From: JBAVVD01 sp049697115
GTDB lineage: Bacteria; Acidobacteriota; Aminicenantia; Aminicenantales; UBA4085
Direction: 5' to 3'
Assembly (NCBI GenBank): GCA_049697115.1
Contig: JBAVVD010000009.1
Location: forward strand, 171,257 to 235,256
DNA length: 64,000 nucleotides
Position 1 is the stretch's first letter. The number at the start of each line of letters is the position of its first letter. The translations under genes and the position numbers were made by a program. Under the pieces are notes generated by a model. That model did not search any database and had not been told where the DNA came from. It was given only the letters and a program-made list of their open reading frames with translations. Positions 15,693-25,019 of the stretch are shown piece by piece.

Positions 15693-17579
15693 TTACTTTG
15701 GGCTCCGCTTAAAAGCGATGATTCGGTTGTCGGCTAGAGTCGGGACGATCAGCAGGTTTTCCCCCGCGACATAGGCGAAATTCGCGCAGTACTGTTTCGG
15801 CGCGGTGGAATCCAGCAGGAGTGATATTTGACCTTCCGGACGCACCAGAAAGATTTTGCCGTTGAAATCGGAGACCAGGATATTTCCGTTCTCGTCCGTC
15901 TCGATACCGTCGACGATGGCTCCTGGGCTCAGTTGGACAACTGTCCGGATTTCCCCGGTTTTCAAGTCGATCGATCTGAGGCTTGCATCCAGTGAAAAAC
16001 CCACATACAGTTTTCCGTCACTGTAGTGGAGACCGTTGATCTGAACGAGTTCACTCCCGCTTTTCCATGTCGAAAATTGGCCGTTGCTGAATTTCAGGAT
16101 TTGACCTTTCCGCCCGTCGGAGATGTAGAGATTGCCCTCGCTGTCCGCGGCAATGTCGTTCATGAATCCGGGAGACGGAGCCGCGTGCTTTTTGACGATT
16201 TGACCGGATGGGATATCGACCTCGACAAGATTGGCCCTTTCCACAACGAAGAGCTTATCCTGGTAGATGGCCATGCCGGTCGGTTGAATCAGCCCCTTAA
16301 TCCATTCGAACTCTTCGATTTCACCGTCCAGACTGACCTTGGAAATGAATTGGGCTCCGTCAGTGTAGAGGTTAGAGACATAGAGAACATTACGGGCCTT
16401 ATCATACAGCACAGTTTCTGGATAGCTGAGTTTGTTGGACAACTCCCAGAGCTTTGTCAGGCTTTTGTCCAGGTAGACGGCGTCTCCCACCCGGCACATG
16501 AATCCCCAGCCGCCCATGGACTCAGCCAGCAACAGAAGAAGCTCATTGTCCCCTTTTTTTAACGGCAGATAAACCGAATCAAACAAACCGACCCGTCCTT
16601 GAAAGAACGGATCCCTCAACTGATAGAGATTGAGGCCATAAAAAAGCAGCCGCCCGTTCAGAAATATGCTGACCACATCACTGTAGCCGAACTGCAGTTC
16701 CATTGATTTTTCCTCTCCGGCATGGATCCTGGTTCTGGCCATCACGATGCCGGGAAGGACAGGGCCCTTCCGGACATAACGGGAGACATTGATGAGGCCG
16801 GTCGGTTCGCTGGCCACGCTTTTCCACTCCGCCTTTGTCCATTGATCTTGAAGGGGGTAGCGCTTGTTATCCAGAAGATTATACGGGAATGACTGGGACA
16901 GTTCCCATTCCGTAATCATTCCGAAAGGCGTTTCAATTTTAACCGGAGGATCAAACACCAAACTGTCGTCTGTCCGATATGTGAAATCCGCAAAATAAGA
17001 CAGGCCGATCGTCCCCGTGACTTTGAGGCCGAGGCGTCCTTTCGAGCGGCCTCGCTTCAGATCATTGATCACAAGTGCCGGATTCGGAGCACCTCCGATA
17101 AAAACTCTGGCCTGTGTCCCGGCTATTTCCAGCTTGATGTGAATCCACGTATTCGGGGAAAAAGTCCAGGCGCGGGTGTAGCCTTCCCCGTAATACAGTT
17201 GCCAGGCGGAAAGTCCGTTGAACACCGGCGTGTACTGAAGCGCGTCCGGCTGCCCGGATTTGTGCGGACGCACATAAAATTCTTCGTAGTTGGCCTCATC
17301 CTGCGCGCGAAAGATGATCGTTGGGAAGATGGTTCCTTCCTTGAACGCGAGATCCACTTCCACAATTCCGTTCTCGAAGACGACATCCTTCAGAAAAGCG
17401 GTCCCGGAAAGCGTCAGAGCCTTCCGGCCTAAAAATTCCTCCACCCGCGTGGCCGGCCCAAGCTGCCAGTGCTCGGGGTCAAAGCGGACGGCTTCGTCAG
17501 CTCCAAAGGACAAGGCGCTCAGCAGAATTAAGCCTGCGGAAATCCAGAGATATATTTTCATCGGAAATAAATTTTTCAT
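15693..17579 (-). CDS. Secreted protein with LamG-like domain and C-terminal six-bladed propeller
   Basis: Exported protein of 628 residues with a signal peptide (MKIYLWISAGLILLSALSFG). Residues about 35-200 resemble a concanavalin-like jelly roll (FRAQDEANYEEFYVRPHKS). The middle carries a second beta-sandwich typical of carbohydrate-associated proteins (SIFLNGRLLFYGLNLYQ). The last 250 residues form an SMP-30/NHL-type propeller with repeats such as NDIAADSEGNLYISD and DGIETDENGNILVSD. The start at MKNLFPMKIYLW is set by AAGGAG six bases upstream. It may be a gluconolactonase-like or scaffold protein, but I see no way to fix a substrate. Confidence 0.65.
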   Translation of the reverse strand: MKNLFPMKIYLWISAGLILLSALSFGADEAVRFDPEHWQLGPATRVEEFLGRKALTLSGTAFLKDVVFENGIVEVDLAFKEGTIFPTIIFRAQDEANYEEFYVRPHKSGQPDALQYTPVFNGLSAWQLYYGEGYTRAWTFSPNTWIHIKLEIAGTQARVFIGGAPNPALVINDLKRGRSKGRLGLKVTGTIGLSYFADFTYRTDDSLVFDPPVKIETPFGMITEWELSQSFPYNLLDNKRYPLQDQWTKAEWKSVASEPTGLINVSRYVRKGPVLPGIVMARTRIHAGEEKSMELQFGYSDVVSIFLNGRLLFYGLNLYQLRDPFFQGRVGLFDSVYLPLKKGDNELLLLLAESMGGWGFMCRVGDAVYLDKSLTKLWELSNKLSYPETVLYDKARNVLYVSNLYTDGAQFISKVSLDGEIEEFEWIKGLIQPTGMAIYQDKLFVVERANLVEVDIPSGQIVKKHAAPSPGFMNDIAADSEGNLYISDGRKGQILKFSNGQFSTWKSGSELVQINGLHYSDGKLYVGFSLDASLRSIDLKTGEIRTVVQLSPGAIVDGIETDENGNILVSDFNGKIFLVRPEGQISLLLDSTAPKQYCANFAYVAGENLLIVPTLADNRIIAFKRSPK

Positions 17580-17686
17580 GTTTTTCTCCTTCATGGCTCG
17601 CTATTGATGCGCTATGGGATCATTATTCCTCTTCCGACTGGAAAATAAAAACAGTCATTCGATGAGAGGTCGGTGGAATCGATGAA

Positions 17687-17701
17687 AGGTTCGACGAACC
17701 T
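17687..17701. promoter_or_regulatory. 15-bp palindrome in divergent spacer
   Basis: AGGTTCGACGAACCT is symmetric around its central base. It lies between the propeller-protein gene (minus) and the small membrane-protein gene (plus), next to the imperfect direct repeats TCGATGAGAGGT and TCGATGAAAGGT. It may be an operator; no regulator is assigned. Confidence 0.3.
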
Positions 17702-17814
17702 ATCGGCTTCAATCCGGGTGATGATGTTCCGGCAGAAAATATTTTGTTTCATCTTGTTAACCCGGAAGGCCTGTCAACCGTTGTAATAACGAATGAAATT
17801 TTATGGAGGTTCAA

Positions 17815-18258
17815 ATGAATAGTTCAGATATTGTGACGGCAATCGTTATCCCTCTGATGCTCGTTTTTTGGGGATGGGTTGTGTGGATCATCCTTGAGTG
17901 GCGAAAAATGGGGCATAAGAGCAAGATGCAGGTCAAAATTGTTGACAAATTCACAACCCCACAGGAGCTCAATGATTTCCTTCAGTCAAAGGAAGGAGAT
18001 AAGTTTCTCAACTTCTTAAAATTTAACGGCCTTTCTCCCAAAGCGAAGATCTTGTCTTCCATGTCCAAAGGGGTTATCCTTTTCACTTTGGGTATGGCTC
18101 TGGTTATTATCGGGCAGATATTCACTGAAGAGATGAAGTTTTTCAATGCATCTGGAATTTTCATTGCGGCCCTCGGGTGCGGATTTCTCATTTCGACATT
18201 CATCTCTTACAAATTGAGTAAAAAATGGGGCATATTGGATAAGGAAAGTGGAAGCTGA
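17815..18258 (+). CDS. Small membrane protein of unknown function
   Basis: 147-residue protein with one N-terminal helix (VIPLMLVFWGWVVWIIL), a soluble charged segment (about 35-80) and two C-terminal helices around 85-135. GGAGG five bases before ATG 17815 sets the start. It sits just upstream of the ECF sigma/anti-sigma pair in the same direction, so it may belong to that regulon. No domain is recognised. A similar arrangement of a small membrane protein before an ECF pair is common, but its role here is open. Confidence 0.7.
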   Translation: MNSSDIVTAIVIPLMLVFWGWVVWIILEWRKMGHKSKMQVKIVDKFTTPQELNDFLQSKEGDKFLNFLKFNGLSPKAKILSSMSKGVILFTLGMALVIIGQIFTEEMKFFNASGIFIAALGCGFLISTFISYKLSKKWGILDKESGS

Positions 18259-18310
18259 ATATGCGTCTCGATTCGTGATTCAAGCCAATTCCTATGAGCC
18301 ATAATCCACA

Positions 18311-18335
18311 GGAAACGGCTCACCGACCGAGAGTC
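18311..18335 (+). promoter_or_regulatory. Candidate ECF-sigma autoregulatory promoter
   Basis: GGAAAC and GTC are separated by 16 bases, matching the common ECF-type pattern (an AAC-containing -35 and a GTC-type -10). The site lies 35 bases before the sigma gene start, the usual place for autoregulation. Prediction only. Confidence 0.4.
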
Positions 18336-18369
18336 CTATTCAGAGAGAAAAAGGAAAACGGTTGACTCG

Positions 18370-18900
18370 TTGAGGGAAGAAAATTCGCAGAAAATCTGGG
18401 AGGAGTTTTATCGCAGATATTCCCGGCCGTTCTGGTTTTACGTTTATAAAATATGCGGCGATCAAACTATGGCGGATGATATCTTTCAGGAGTCCTTTTA
18501 CAGGTTCCTCAAGGCAAAACCAGTCATCTTCGATGACAATCATATGAAGTCTTATCTGTATAAAATTGCTTTTAGACTGATTGTCGATAAGAGAAGAAGA
18601 ATCAAGGTTGAAAAACGCGCATTTGAAGAGGAAAAGCGGGTTTATGAAGGAAGCGTGTATAAAGAAGGCCGAGAGTCAGGAATTTCTCTGTCCTTGGATA
18701 TGGAAAAGACATTTCATTCACTTAAAGCACAAAAAAAGATCCTCCTTTGGCTGGCTTATGCGGAGGGTTACAGCTGTAAAGAAATCGCCGAAATAACGGA
18801 TGCCAAAGAGAAGACCGTCAAAGTGCAGCTCTTCCGGGCACGGAGAGAGCTGGCGAACATTCTCCAGCAAAAGGAGTATAGAGAGGGAAAGGAGCCATGA
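18370..18900 (+). CDS. ECF-type RNA polymerase sigma factor
   Basis: Extracytoplasmic-function sigma factor of 176 residues. The sigma2 region is visible in YVYKICGDQTMADDIFQESF with the core-binding acidic patch. The sigma4 helix-turn-helix is in YAEGYSCKEIAEITDAKEKT followed by VKVQLFRARRELANIL. The first in-frame start is TTG 18370, with AAGGA at a rather long distance upstream, so the start is less certain than the gene. It overlaps the anti-sigma gene by four bases (ATGA), indicating coupled translation. Confidence 0.9.
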   Translation: MREENSQKIWEEFYRRYSRPFWFYVYKICGDQTMADDIFQESFYRFLKAKPVIFDDNHMKSYLYKIAFRLIVDKRRRIKVEKRAFEEEKRVYEGSVYKEGRESGISLSLDMEKTFHSLKAQKKILLWLAYAEGYSCKEIAEITDAKEKTVKVQLFRARRELANILQQKEYREGKEP

Positions 18901-19412
18901 GAAAAAAGCCCTGTCCTTTGGAAAAAGAGGTCATGGACTGCCTGCACACAGAGAAGCGAAGTCCGGAAATCCTAAAACACCTAACCGAATGCTCCTTGTG
19001 TCAGGAAGCGGTATCTGTGCATCAATGGATCAACCAATTTAAAACCAGATCCTGGAATGCCGAAATGCTGGAAAAATCTCTCCCCAATCCTCAAACCATC
19101 TGGGATCAGGCCTTTGCCAAGCAGAGGCCGGATCGAACGCTTCAGAAGAAGGCCTTGAGACCCCTGATATATCCCCGGGTATTTTCTTACCCGGTATTCA
19201 CTATTGGGATCCTTTTTCTGTTTCTCTTCCACCGGAAGGAAATCGGGAATCTGATAGATTTGAGTTCGGGAGCCGATCGGGTCCTTGATTCATTCTCAAA
19301 AATAATCGTTCAATTCTTCCCGTTATTTCTCATTCCTGTGGTCATTGTCTTCATTTCGATACTCTTTTGTGGTTGTGTTGAAGCTTGGGAAAAGCGAAAA
19401 AATTCCACCTAA
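18897..19412 (+). CDS. Zinc-finger anti-sigma factor
   Basis: Probable membrane anti-sigma factor for the sigma encoded just upstream, 171 residues. The N terminus shows the ZAS-type zinc motif HLTECSLC (His-x3-Cys-x2-Cys) with a further cysteine near residue 15. Two hydrophobic helices (FSYPVFTIGILFLFLF and IVQFFPLFLIPVVIVFISI) anchor it. No large sensory domain follows, so the signal may act on the zinc motif or through the helices. The start overlaps the sigma stop codon. Confidence 0.85.
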   Translation: MRKKPCPLEKEVMDCLHTEKRSPEILKHLTECSLCQEAVSVHQWINQFKTRSWNAEMLEKSLPNPQTIWDQAFAKQRPDRTLQKKALRPLIYPRVFSYPVFTIGILFLFLFHRKEIGNLIDLSSGADRVLDSFSKIIVQFFPLFLIPVVIVFISILFCGCVEAWEKRKNST

Positions 19413-19413
19413 G

Positions 19414-19467
19414 AATCCGGCTGAATAAATGGTTCCCCTCTCATTCAAAAGACCCAATGGCCGGATT
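19414..19467. terminator. Weak bidirectional terminator-like inverted repeat
   Basis: Arms AATCCGGC and GCCGGATT, 38 bases apart, sit between convergent genes. The long loop and lack of a T tract make termination uncertain. Confidence 0.2.
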
Positions 19468-19499
19468 AACGATCTCCAGGAAGTTTAGGATCTCTATTT

Positions 19500-21809
19500 T
19501 TAATGTCTGGGCCTCAGGAGGAGCGTCCCTTTGGCATTCGCTTCGATGTCCCCGGAGTCAAAGAGCATCGGATGGTATTCCCCCGCAAGCCAGAGCGGAA
19601 TCTGGTCATCGGAGTGCCGGCTGAGAAAATGACCGCTCTGTCCGGAGCTGATGACGCAGAGAGAATTCTTGAAGTCCGACAGATCAATGATCTGTCGATA
19701 GGAAGCCCCGTGCGTCGTTGTGGTGCCGCTGGAAAAGGAGGCTCTGATCGTGGTGGAGTCCCCGTTCATAGGGTATTTTCCTTTATTCAAAAAGCTCAGC
19801 ACAGGAACCTGGCCCAGGGCATGCTGGAATTTTACGGCGTGCATCTTGGTCCAATCCCAATTTTCAGGTGGACCGTATTTCTTCTCCAGCCATTCATAGG
19901 CCAGCGCCAGACTCAATTTGATGATGTCCTCCCTTCCTTCAACAGCCTCGGTATTTGTGTTGTCGAACCAGTGGGAAGAGGGGTCCGCCAAAATTCGGAT
20001 AAGTCCCGCGTCTTTGCGCTTGAAAAGCGAATTGAAAGAATCAAAACTGGCGCCGAGTTCGTCTTTAAAAGTCTCCTGGTTCATAAAATTCAGAAAGACT
20101 TCAAAAAGTGCTGCGGCCGCTCCTGAATTCATCTCCAAATCCCAGGCCTTGATTATTTCCAGGGCCTTACCGGCTTTTCCTTCCGCGCTTCTGACCTCAT
20201 TGATTAAGGAAACAAACAGCTCCGCTTTTTGGGAATAGACGTCGTTCTGGATTCGCTTCATGGATTCCACATTGTGCTTTTCCCGATCGAGGAGCATCCG
20301 GCGAATCCGATCGGCCCGGAATGGAAAATCCCAGTCGCAGCTGATATAGTAAGGATAACCGTCCGGGACGATTTTATTGTTGGCCGTCAGGATAAAGCCT
20401 TCCGGAGGATTGAAGAGGTTCGGCTTCTTTTCTTCCTCCAGATAGCCCTGCCACTGTCCCTCTTTTTTCCATCCCGGGTAAGGAAACAGGGCCGCTTTTT
20501 CCGGCCGCAGAGGAATCTTCCCGCTCAAATAGTACCCGATGTTTCCGGAGACATCGGCATAAACAAAGTTCTGAGAGGGCGCGTCAAAATTCCTGACGGC
20601 TTCCTGAAATTCCTCCCAGTTCCGCGCTTTATTGAGTCGATAGACGGACTCGAAAATCTTCCCCCCCTCATAGATCGTCCACTGGAGAGAAAGTGGAATC
20701 CGGCTCTCCACAATCCGGGGCGAAATAATCGGGCCGCGCTTTGTCCATAACACTTCCATTTTCTCCGGTGTTTTCTTCCCCTTGACCCGGATGACCTCAT
20801 CTTTCTTGATCAGCGGCTTCCAGCCCTCTTCATCCAGGTACATGTCTCCGGATTCATGGATCTTTTCCAAAAAGAGGTCCTGGACATCGGCCGCAGAATT
20901 GGTCAGACCCCAGGCGATCGATTCGTTATGCCCGATGATGACCAGAGGAACCCCGGGCAGGGAGACACCCGTGACGTTGAGAGTGGGACACTGGAGATGG
21001 ATTTCAAACCAGACCGGAGGGAGGCTGATTTCAAGGTGGGGGTCATTGGCCAGAAGCGGCTTCCCTGATTGCGTCCGGCTTCCCGCGAGAACCCAATTAT
21101 TGCTCCCTTCAAAAGGCAGGGAACTCGCCGGCCGGGCGGCCAGAGACTCTTCATCAGTCAATGAATCAGGAGCTTCAGCCCCTTCCTCTAAAATCTCCAG
21201 GGCCTTGGAAGAGCCCAGAGTTTCCGCCAGCTCGGCCCTCACCGCCTCGCTGGCATAATCTGTGGAAAGCAGAAACGCCATGATTTCTTTGATGATGATC
21301 GAATCCATAATCCCCCAGGGCTCAGGCCGATGCCGCAGGAGTAAAAACTCAGGAGGCCAGTTGAACTTTCTGGTGCCCGCCCAGGCGTTGACTCCATCGC
21401 AGTAAGACAGAAGCAGCTCTTTCATCTGTGGGGACAGTTTCTCATAATCCTTTTGCGCCGCCTCTTTCAGGCCAAGGTTCCTCAGGAATTGATCCCTCTT
21501 CACGGTCTTTGTGCCGAACAGCTCGGAAAGCCTTCCACAGCCCGCCCGCCGCGTCAGTTCCATCTGCCACATTCTCTCCTGGGCATGGACGAATCCTGTG
21601 GCAAAAAAAAGGTCTTTTTCGTTCTGCGCATAGATATGGGGAACTCCCCATTTATCCCTGATTACTTGAACCTCTGAGGTCAATCCCGCGAAATGGAGAC
21701 GGCCTTTGATTTTAGGAAGAGAGATAGAGAAGGAAACAATGATGAAGACGATAAAACCGGCCAGAAAGAAAAATATAAAAAATGCTGAAAATTTAAATAT
21801 TTTTTTCAT
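19500..21809 (-). CDS. Penicillin acylase family amidase (Ntn-hydrolase)
   Basis: Exported Ntn-hydrolase of 769 residues related to penicillin G acylase and acyl-homoserine lactone acylases. A hydrophobic N-terminal anchor is followed by the alpha subunit (RDKWGVPHIYAQNEKDLFFA). The predicted autocleavage site and nucleophile is S236 in FEGSNNWVLAGSRTQ, and the beta subunit follows (GKPLLANDPHLEISLPPVWF). Length and motif order are normal for the family. The substrate could be an acylated amino acid, a peptide-like amide or a signalling lactone; sequence alone cannot decide. It converges on the anti-sigma gene. Confidence 0.9.
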   Translation of the reverse strand: MKKIFKFSAFFIFFFLAGFIVFIIVSFSISLPKIKGRLHFAGLTSEVQVIRDKWGVPHIYAQNEKDLFFATGFVHAQERMWQMELTRRAGCGRLSELFGTKTVKRDQFLRNLGLKEAAQKDYEKLSPQMKELLLSYCDGVNAWAGTRKFNWPPEFLLLRHRPEPWGIMDSIIIKEIMAFLLSTDYASEAVRAELAETLGSSKALEILEEGAEAPDSLTDEESLAARPASSLPFEGSNNWVLAGSRTQSGKPLLANDPHLEISLPPVWFEIHLQCPTLNVTGVSLPGVPLVIIGHNESIAWGLTNSAADVQDLFLEKIHESGDMYLDEEGWKPLIKKDEVIRVKGKKTPEKMEVLWTKRGPIISPRIVESRIPLSLQWTIYEGGKIFESVYRLNKARNWEEFQEAVRNFDAPSQNFVYADVSGNIGYYLSGKIPLRPEKAALFPYPGWKKEGQWQGYLEEEKKPNLFNPPEGFILTANNKIVPDGYPYYISCDWDFPFRADRIRRMLLDREKHNVESMKRIQNDVYSQKAELFVSLINEVRSAEGKAGKALEIIKAWDLEMNSGAAAALFEVFLNFMNQETFKDELGASFDSFNSLFKRKDAGLIRILADPSSHWFDNTNTEAVEGREDIIKLSLALAYEWLEKKYGPPENWDWTKMHAVKFQHALGQVPVLSFLNKGKYPMNGDSTTIRASFSSGTTTTHGASYRQIIDLSDFKNSLCVISSGQSGHFLSRHSDDQIPLWLAGEYHPMLFDSGDIEANAKGTLLLRPRH

Positions 21810-21904
21810 GAGTCATCCTTTTAATCCGGCAAAGATTTTTGTTAAATCTCCGACCGCCCGCTTCAAAGGACGGACGGAAAAGGATGATTTCCATCCCTCC
21901 GATG

Positions 21905-22906
21905 TCATTCTGATGGGCGGTGCGATGGAATTTTCTCTTTTGAGGGAATCACTTCATTGGCCCTTTTCAGGACCTCCTCAGAAAACCGGACTCCCTGTTT
22001 TTCGGCAGCCGCCAGATTCAGGTAAAGTTTGATGTCGGACATGCTCTGAAAGGGAATTCCGGCCGGACTTTCGCCGTTTTTCACCCGGACGGCGATCAGG
22101 CCTCCTTTATAGCCCATGTCGAAAAAATCCCAGCCCATCGCCGCGCAAGCGCCCAGGTGGGTGGACAGAGGAAATCCGCCGAAAAGAGGTATGGCATTTT
22201 CCTCTGCGACTTTTCCAATGGCCTCAAAAGAGGTATTGATCGTGTTATCCGAAATTTGATAGATGGCATCGATTTTTTTATTGATCAGAATCTGAGCCGC
22301 CAGGAGAATTTCGTTGGTGTTGGTTATGGGGACCGCAATGACCTCAAAGCCGAGCTGGGCCGCCGCATCCCTCGTCAGCTCTAAATAATATTCCGAATTG
22401 AGCTCCGAGGGTGTCCAAAGCGTTCCAATTCTCCGGATCGAAGGCAGCACTTCTTTGATAAAAGCCAAAGTCTGTTGGATGGGACCAGTGGACGCCACTC
22501 CGGTGACATTGCTCAAATGGTCCGTGGCCGAAGTGCCGGCTCTGGTCAGATACGGATTGGCCACTGAACTGAAGATGATGGGGATTCTTTGTGTGGCGAT
22601 TAAAGCCGCCTGGAGACTGGGGGTGGAAAGGGCAACGATCATATCCACCTTATTCTTGACAAACTCCTGGGCGATATTCTGAACTTCCGATATTTCTCCC
22701 TGGCCGTTGCGAATGGTCAAGCGGACATCCACGCCCTCTTGAAGTCCCTGGTCTTCCAGCGCCTGGATGAACCCCTTGCGAACTTCGCTCACAGTGGGAG
22801 ATTCGACGACCTGAAGAATACCGATCGTATAGAGAGACGGTTCCGGCTTCTGACAGCAGAAAAAAATGACTCCACTCAATAACAAAAATACGATTCCCTT
22901 TTTCAC
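21905..22906 (-). CDS. ABC-type substrate-binding lipoprotein (TrpX/DUF534-like)
   Basis: Periplasmic-binding-protein-like lipoprotein of the ABC_sub_bind family, which includes tryptophan/tyrosine-type binding proteins. The best start is GTG 22906. It gives a clean lipoprotein signal (MKKGIVFLLLSGVIFFCCQ), whereas the longer frame adds a polar stretch ahead of it. The fold is visible in YTIGILQVVESPTVSEVRKG, ALSTPSLQAALIATQRIPII and PLFGGFPLSTHLGACAAMGW. No permease or ATPase gene is adjacent, so the protein is an orphan or serves a sensor. Confidence 0.8.
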   Translation of the reverse strand: MKKGIVFLLLSGVIFFCCQKPEPSLYTIGILQVVESPTVSEVRKGFIQALEDQGLQEGVDVRLTIRNGQGEISEVQNIAQEFVKNKVDMIVALSTPSLQAALIATQRIPIIFSSVANPYLTRAGTSATDHLSNVTGVASTGPIQQTLAFIKEVLPSIRRIGTLWTPSELNSEYYLELTRDAAAQLGFEVIAVPITNTNEILLAAQILINKKIDAIYQISDNTINTSFEAIGKVAEENAIPLFGGFPLSTHLGACAAMGWDFFDMGYKGGLIAVRVKNGESPAGIPFQSMSDIKLYLNLAAAEKQGVRFSEEVLKRANEVIPSKEKIPSHRPSE

Positions 22907-22993
22907 TTCAATTGACCTACCCAAATCAAAAACATCATAATTCAAAGAAGTCCCAATGGCAATATCTTTTCCTCTTTTTATTGAGCGGCGTTC

Positions 22994-23980
22994 TTAAAAC
23001 TTCAGCCCGCTTCTTCTTCGCACGATTTTCAGGAACAAATCCCCGGCAATGTTTCCTCCGCTGACGAGAAGGACGACTCTTCTGCCCTGAAATTTTTCCG
23101 GCGTCTCCATTAATCCCGCCAGAGGAAGGGCGCCCGCTCCTTCCACAACTTTATGATGCACCTGAAAAAGAAGCGCCAGAGCCTCTTCGAGAGAGTCTTC
23201 TGGAACGGTTAGAAATCCATCCACATACTTCTGGCATAAAGGAAAGGTGATGGCTCCGGGCTCAATCCCTCCGGCCACAGCGTCCGCCAAGGTTTCCCCC
23301 TCTTCGATATCCACAATCCTTCCGGCCGTAAGGGAAGCCGACATAAAGCTGGAGTTCGCTGGTTCCACGCCAAAAATTTGAATCATCGGATTCACGGCTT
23401 TTAGATATCCTGCCAGGCCGGAAATCAGACCGCCGCCGCCGACCGGAACGAGGACGGCTTCCACATCCGGCAGGTCTTTAAAAATCTCAATTCCCAGCGT
23501 CCCCTGCCCGTAGACGATATCAAAGTCATTGTAGGGCGATACATAGACCTTTCCCTGTTCCTGAGCTGCCTGACGGGCATGCATCTCGGCCTTTTCACAA
23601 CTGGAGCCAAAAAAATTCAAATGGACTTTAAATTCCTTTAACTTCTTGACCTTTTCCGGCGCGGCCTTCTCGGGGAGAAAAAGCGTCAATTCGATCCCGT
23701 TCATCTGGGCCGCCAAGCTCAAGCCCAGGCCGTGATTTCCCGTAGAAGCAGAAAAAATTCCCTTCCTCTTCTGCTCATCCGATAGAGAGAGCAGTTTGTT
23801 CAACGCCCCCCGGAATTTAAAAGAGCCGGTGCGCTGTTCATTTTCCCATTTCAAGAAGATCCGGGCATCCCACATTCGACTCAATGTTGGAGAAAAACAG
23901 AGAGGGGTCCGGACGGCCTCCCCTCTGATCCGCTCCCAGGCCTCATCCACTCGCTCTTTAAAAGCACTCTGATTCATCAT
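22994..23980 (-). CDS. PLP-dependent threonine/serine dehydratase
   Basis: Fold-type II pyridoxal-phosphate enzyme of 328 residues that deaminates threonine to 2-oxobutyrate, or serine to pyruvate. The cofactor lysine is in GSFKFRGALNKLL, the phosphate loop is GGGGLISGLAG, and the cofactor-contact stretch is STGNHGLGLSLAAQ. It lacks a C-terminal ACT regulatory domain, so it is a short catabolic form and not feedback-controlled IlvA. With the threonine dehydrogenase at 47.9 kb it gives two routes for threonine use. 2-Oxobutyrate leads to propionyl-CoA and so to the methylmalonyl-CoA genes at 2-5 kb. Confidence 0.88.
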   Translation of the reverse strand: MMNQSAFKERVDEAWERIRGEAVRTPLCFSPTLSRMWDARIFLKWENEQRTGSFKFRGALNKLLSLSDEQKRKGIFSASTGNHGLGLSLAAQMNGIELTLFLPEKAAPEKVKKLKEFKVHLNFFGSSCEKAEMHARQAAQEQGKVYVSPYNDFDIVYGQGTLGIEIFKDLPDVEAVLVPVGGGGLISGLAGYLKAVNPMIQIFGVEPANSSFMSASLTAGRIVDIEEGETLADAVAGGIEPGAITFPLCQKYVDGFLTVPEDSLEEALALLFQVHHKVVEGAGALPLAGLMETPEKFQGRRVVLLVSGGNIAGDLFLKIVRRRSGLKF

Positions 23981-24043
23981 TGTTTTTTATATTAAACACT
24001 CCCAGGGAATATATCAAATAAATTGAAACGCAAGAAAGAGCAT

Positions 24044-24072
24044 TTGGAAATTTCGGATAATTTCTTTAAAAT
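24044..24072 (+). promoter_or_regulatory. Promoter of first DUF72 gene
   Basis: TTGGAA and TAAAAT are separated by 17 bases. The predicted transcription start near 24079 is only a few bases from the ATG at 24082, implying a leaderless mRNA. Confidence 0.45.
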
Positions 24073-24081
24073 ACATCCAAG

Positions 24082-24987
24082 ATGGGAAACTATTTTATCG
24101 GAACAGCCGGCTGGAGCTATGAAGACTGGGAAGGAATCGTTTACCCGGAAAAAAAGGGCCCTCAATTTCATCCCCTTCCCTATTTGGCCCAGTATATCAA
24201 TATGATCGAAATCAACAGCACGTTTTACAGGCCGCCGTCCATTTATATGAGCATCAGCTGGATTAAACGCATCGAAAGCTTTCCCGACTTCCTTTTTTCC
24301 GTCAAACTTCATCAGGTTTTCACTCATCAGAGGAAAGGATTCACGCACAAAGATGTCGACACTTTCAAAATCGGCATTGATCCGCTGGCTGCCAAAAGCC
24401 GGCTGGCATCCCTGCTGATCCAGTTTCCCTGGTCTTTCGTCAACACGACCGCCCATATGGATTATCTCACCCACCTCTTCGGACTTTTTTCAGGCTATCC
24501 TCTGGCTCTGGAAGTCCGCCATTCCTCCTGGGACAATCCGGATTTCCTCAGTCTTCTCCTGGAGCATAAAGTCTGTTTTTGCAATATCGACCAGCCCGTC
24601 CTCAGAAACTCCATCAAGCCGAGCGCCATCATCACCAATCCCAAATTTTCTTACGTCAGGCTTCATGGAAGAAATTATAAAGATTGGTTCAGAGAAGGCG
24701 CGGGCCGCGACGAGCGTTACGATTACCTCTATACCAAAGAAGAGCTCACCGAGTGGGTGCAGAGAATCAAAGATCTCGGCGGGGGAAGCGACAAAGTCTA
24801 TGTCATCACCAACAACCATTATCGGGGACAGGCGCTGGCCAACGCCCTTCAAATCAAGAATATGATCACCGGCGAAAAACTGGACATCCCCCTCCCCCTC
24901 CTAAAAAAATATCCTGTTCTGGAAGATATCGTTGATAAAATCAAAGAAGGACAGCTCGACCTTTTCGAGACGGACAGGAAAAAATAA
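24082..24987 (+). CDS. DUF72 family protein, first copy
   Basis: TIM-barrel protein of the DUF72 (YecE) family, 301 residues. The diagnostic opening IGTAGWSYEDWEGIVYPEK is followed by NSTFYRPPS, LEVRHSSW and YVRLHGR. The family is widespread but has no settled biochemical role. No ribosome site is seen before the ATG, and the promoter position suggests leaderless translation. The C-terminal part is about 60 residues longer than in the second copy at 59003 and ends in a charged tail. The two copies are clearly divergent paralogs. Confidence 0.88.
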   Translation: MGNYFIGTAGWSYEDWEGIVYPEKKGPQFHPLPYLAQYINMIEINSTFYRPPSIYMSISWIKRIESFPDFLFSVKLHQVFTHQRKGFTHKDVDTFKIGIDPLAAKSRLASLLIQFPWSFVNTTAHMDYLTHLFGLFSGYPLALEVRHSSWDNPDFLSLLLEHKVCFCNIDQPVLRNSIKPSAIITNPKFSYVRLHGRNYKDWFREGAGRDERYDYLYTKEELTEWVQRIKDLGGGSDKVYVITNNHYRGQALANALQIKNMITGEKLDIPLPLLKKYPVLEDIVDKIKEGQLDLFETDRKK

Positions 24988-25019
24988 GCGGCCGCGCGAA
25001 AGACGTCCGGAGCGCAGAA

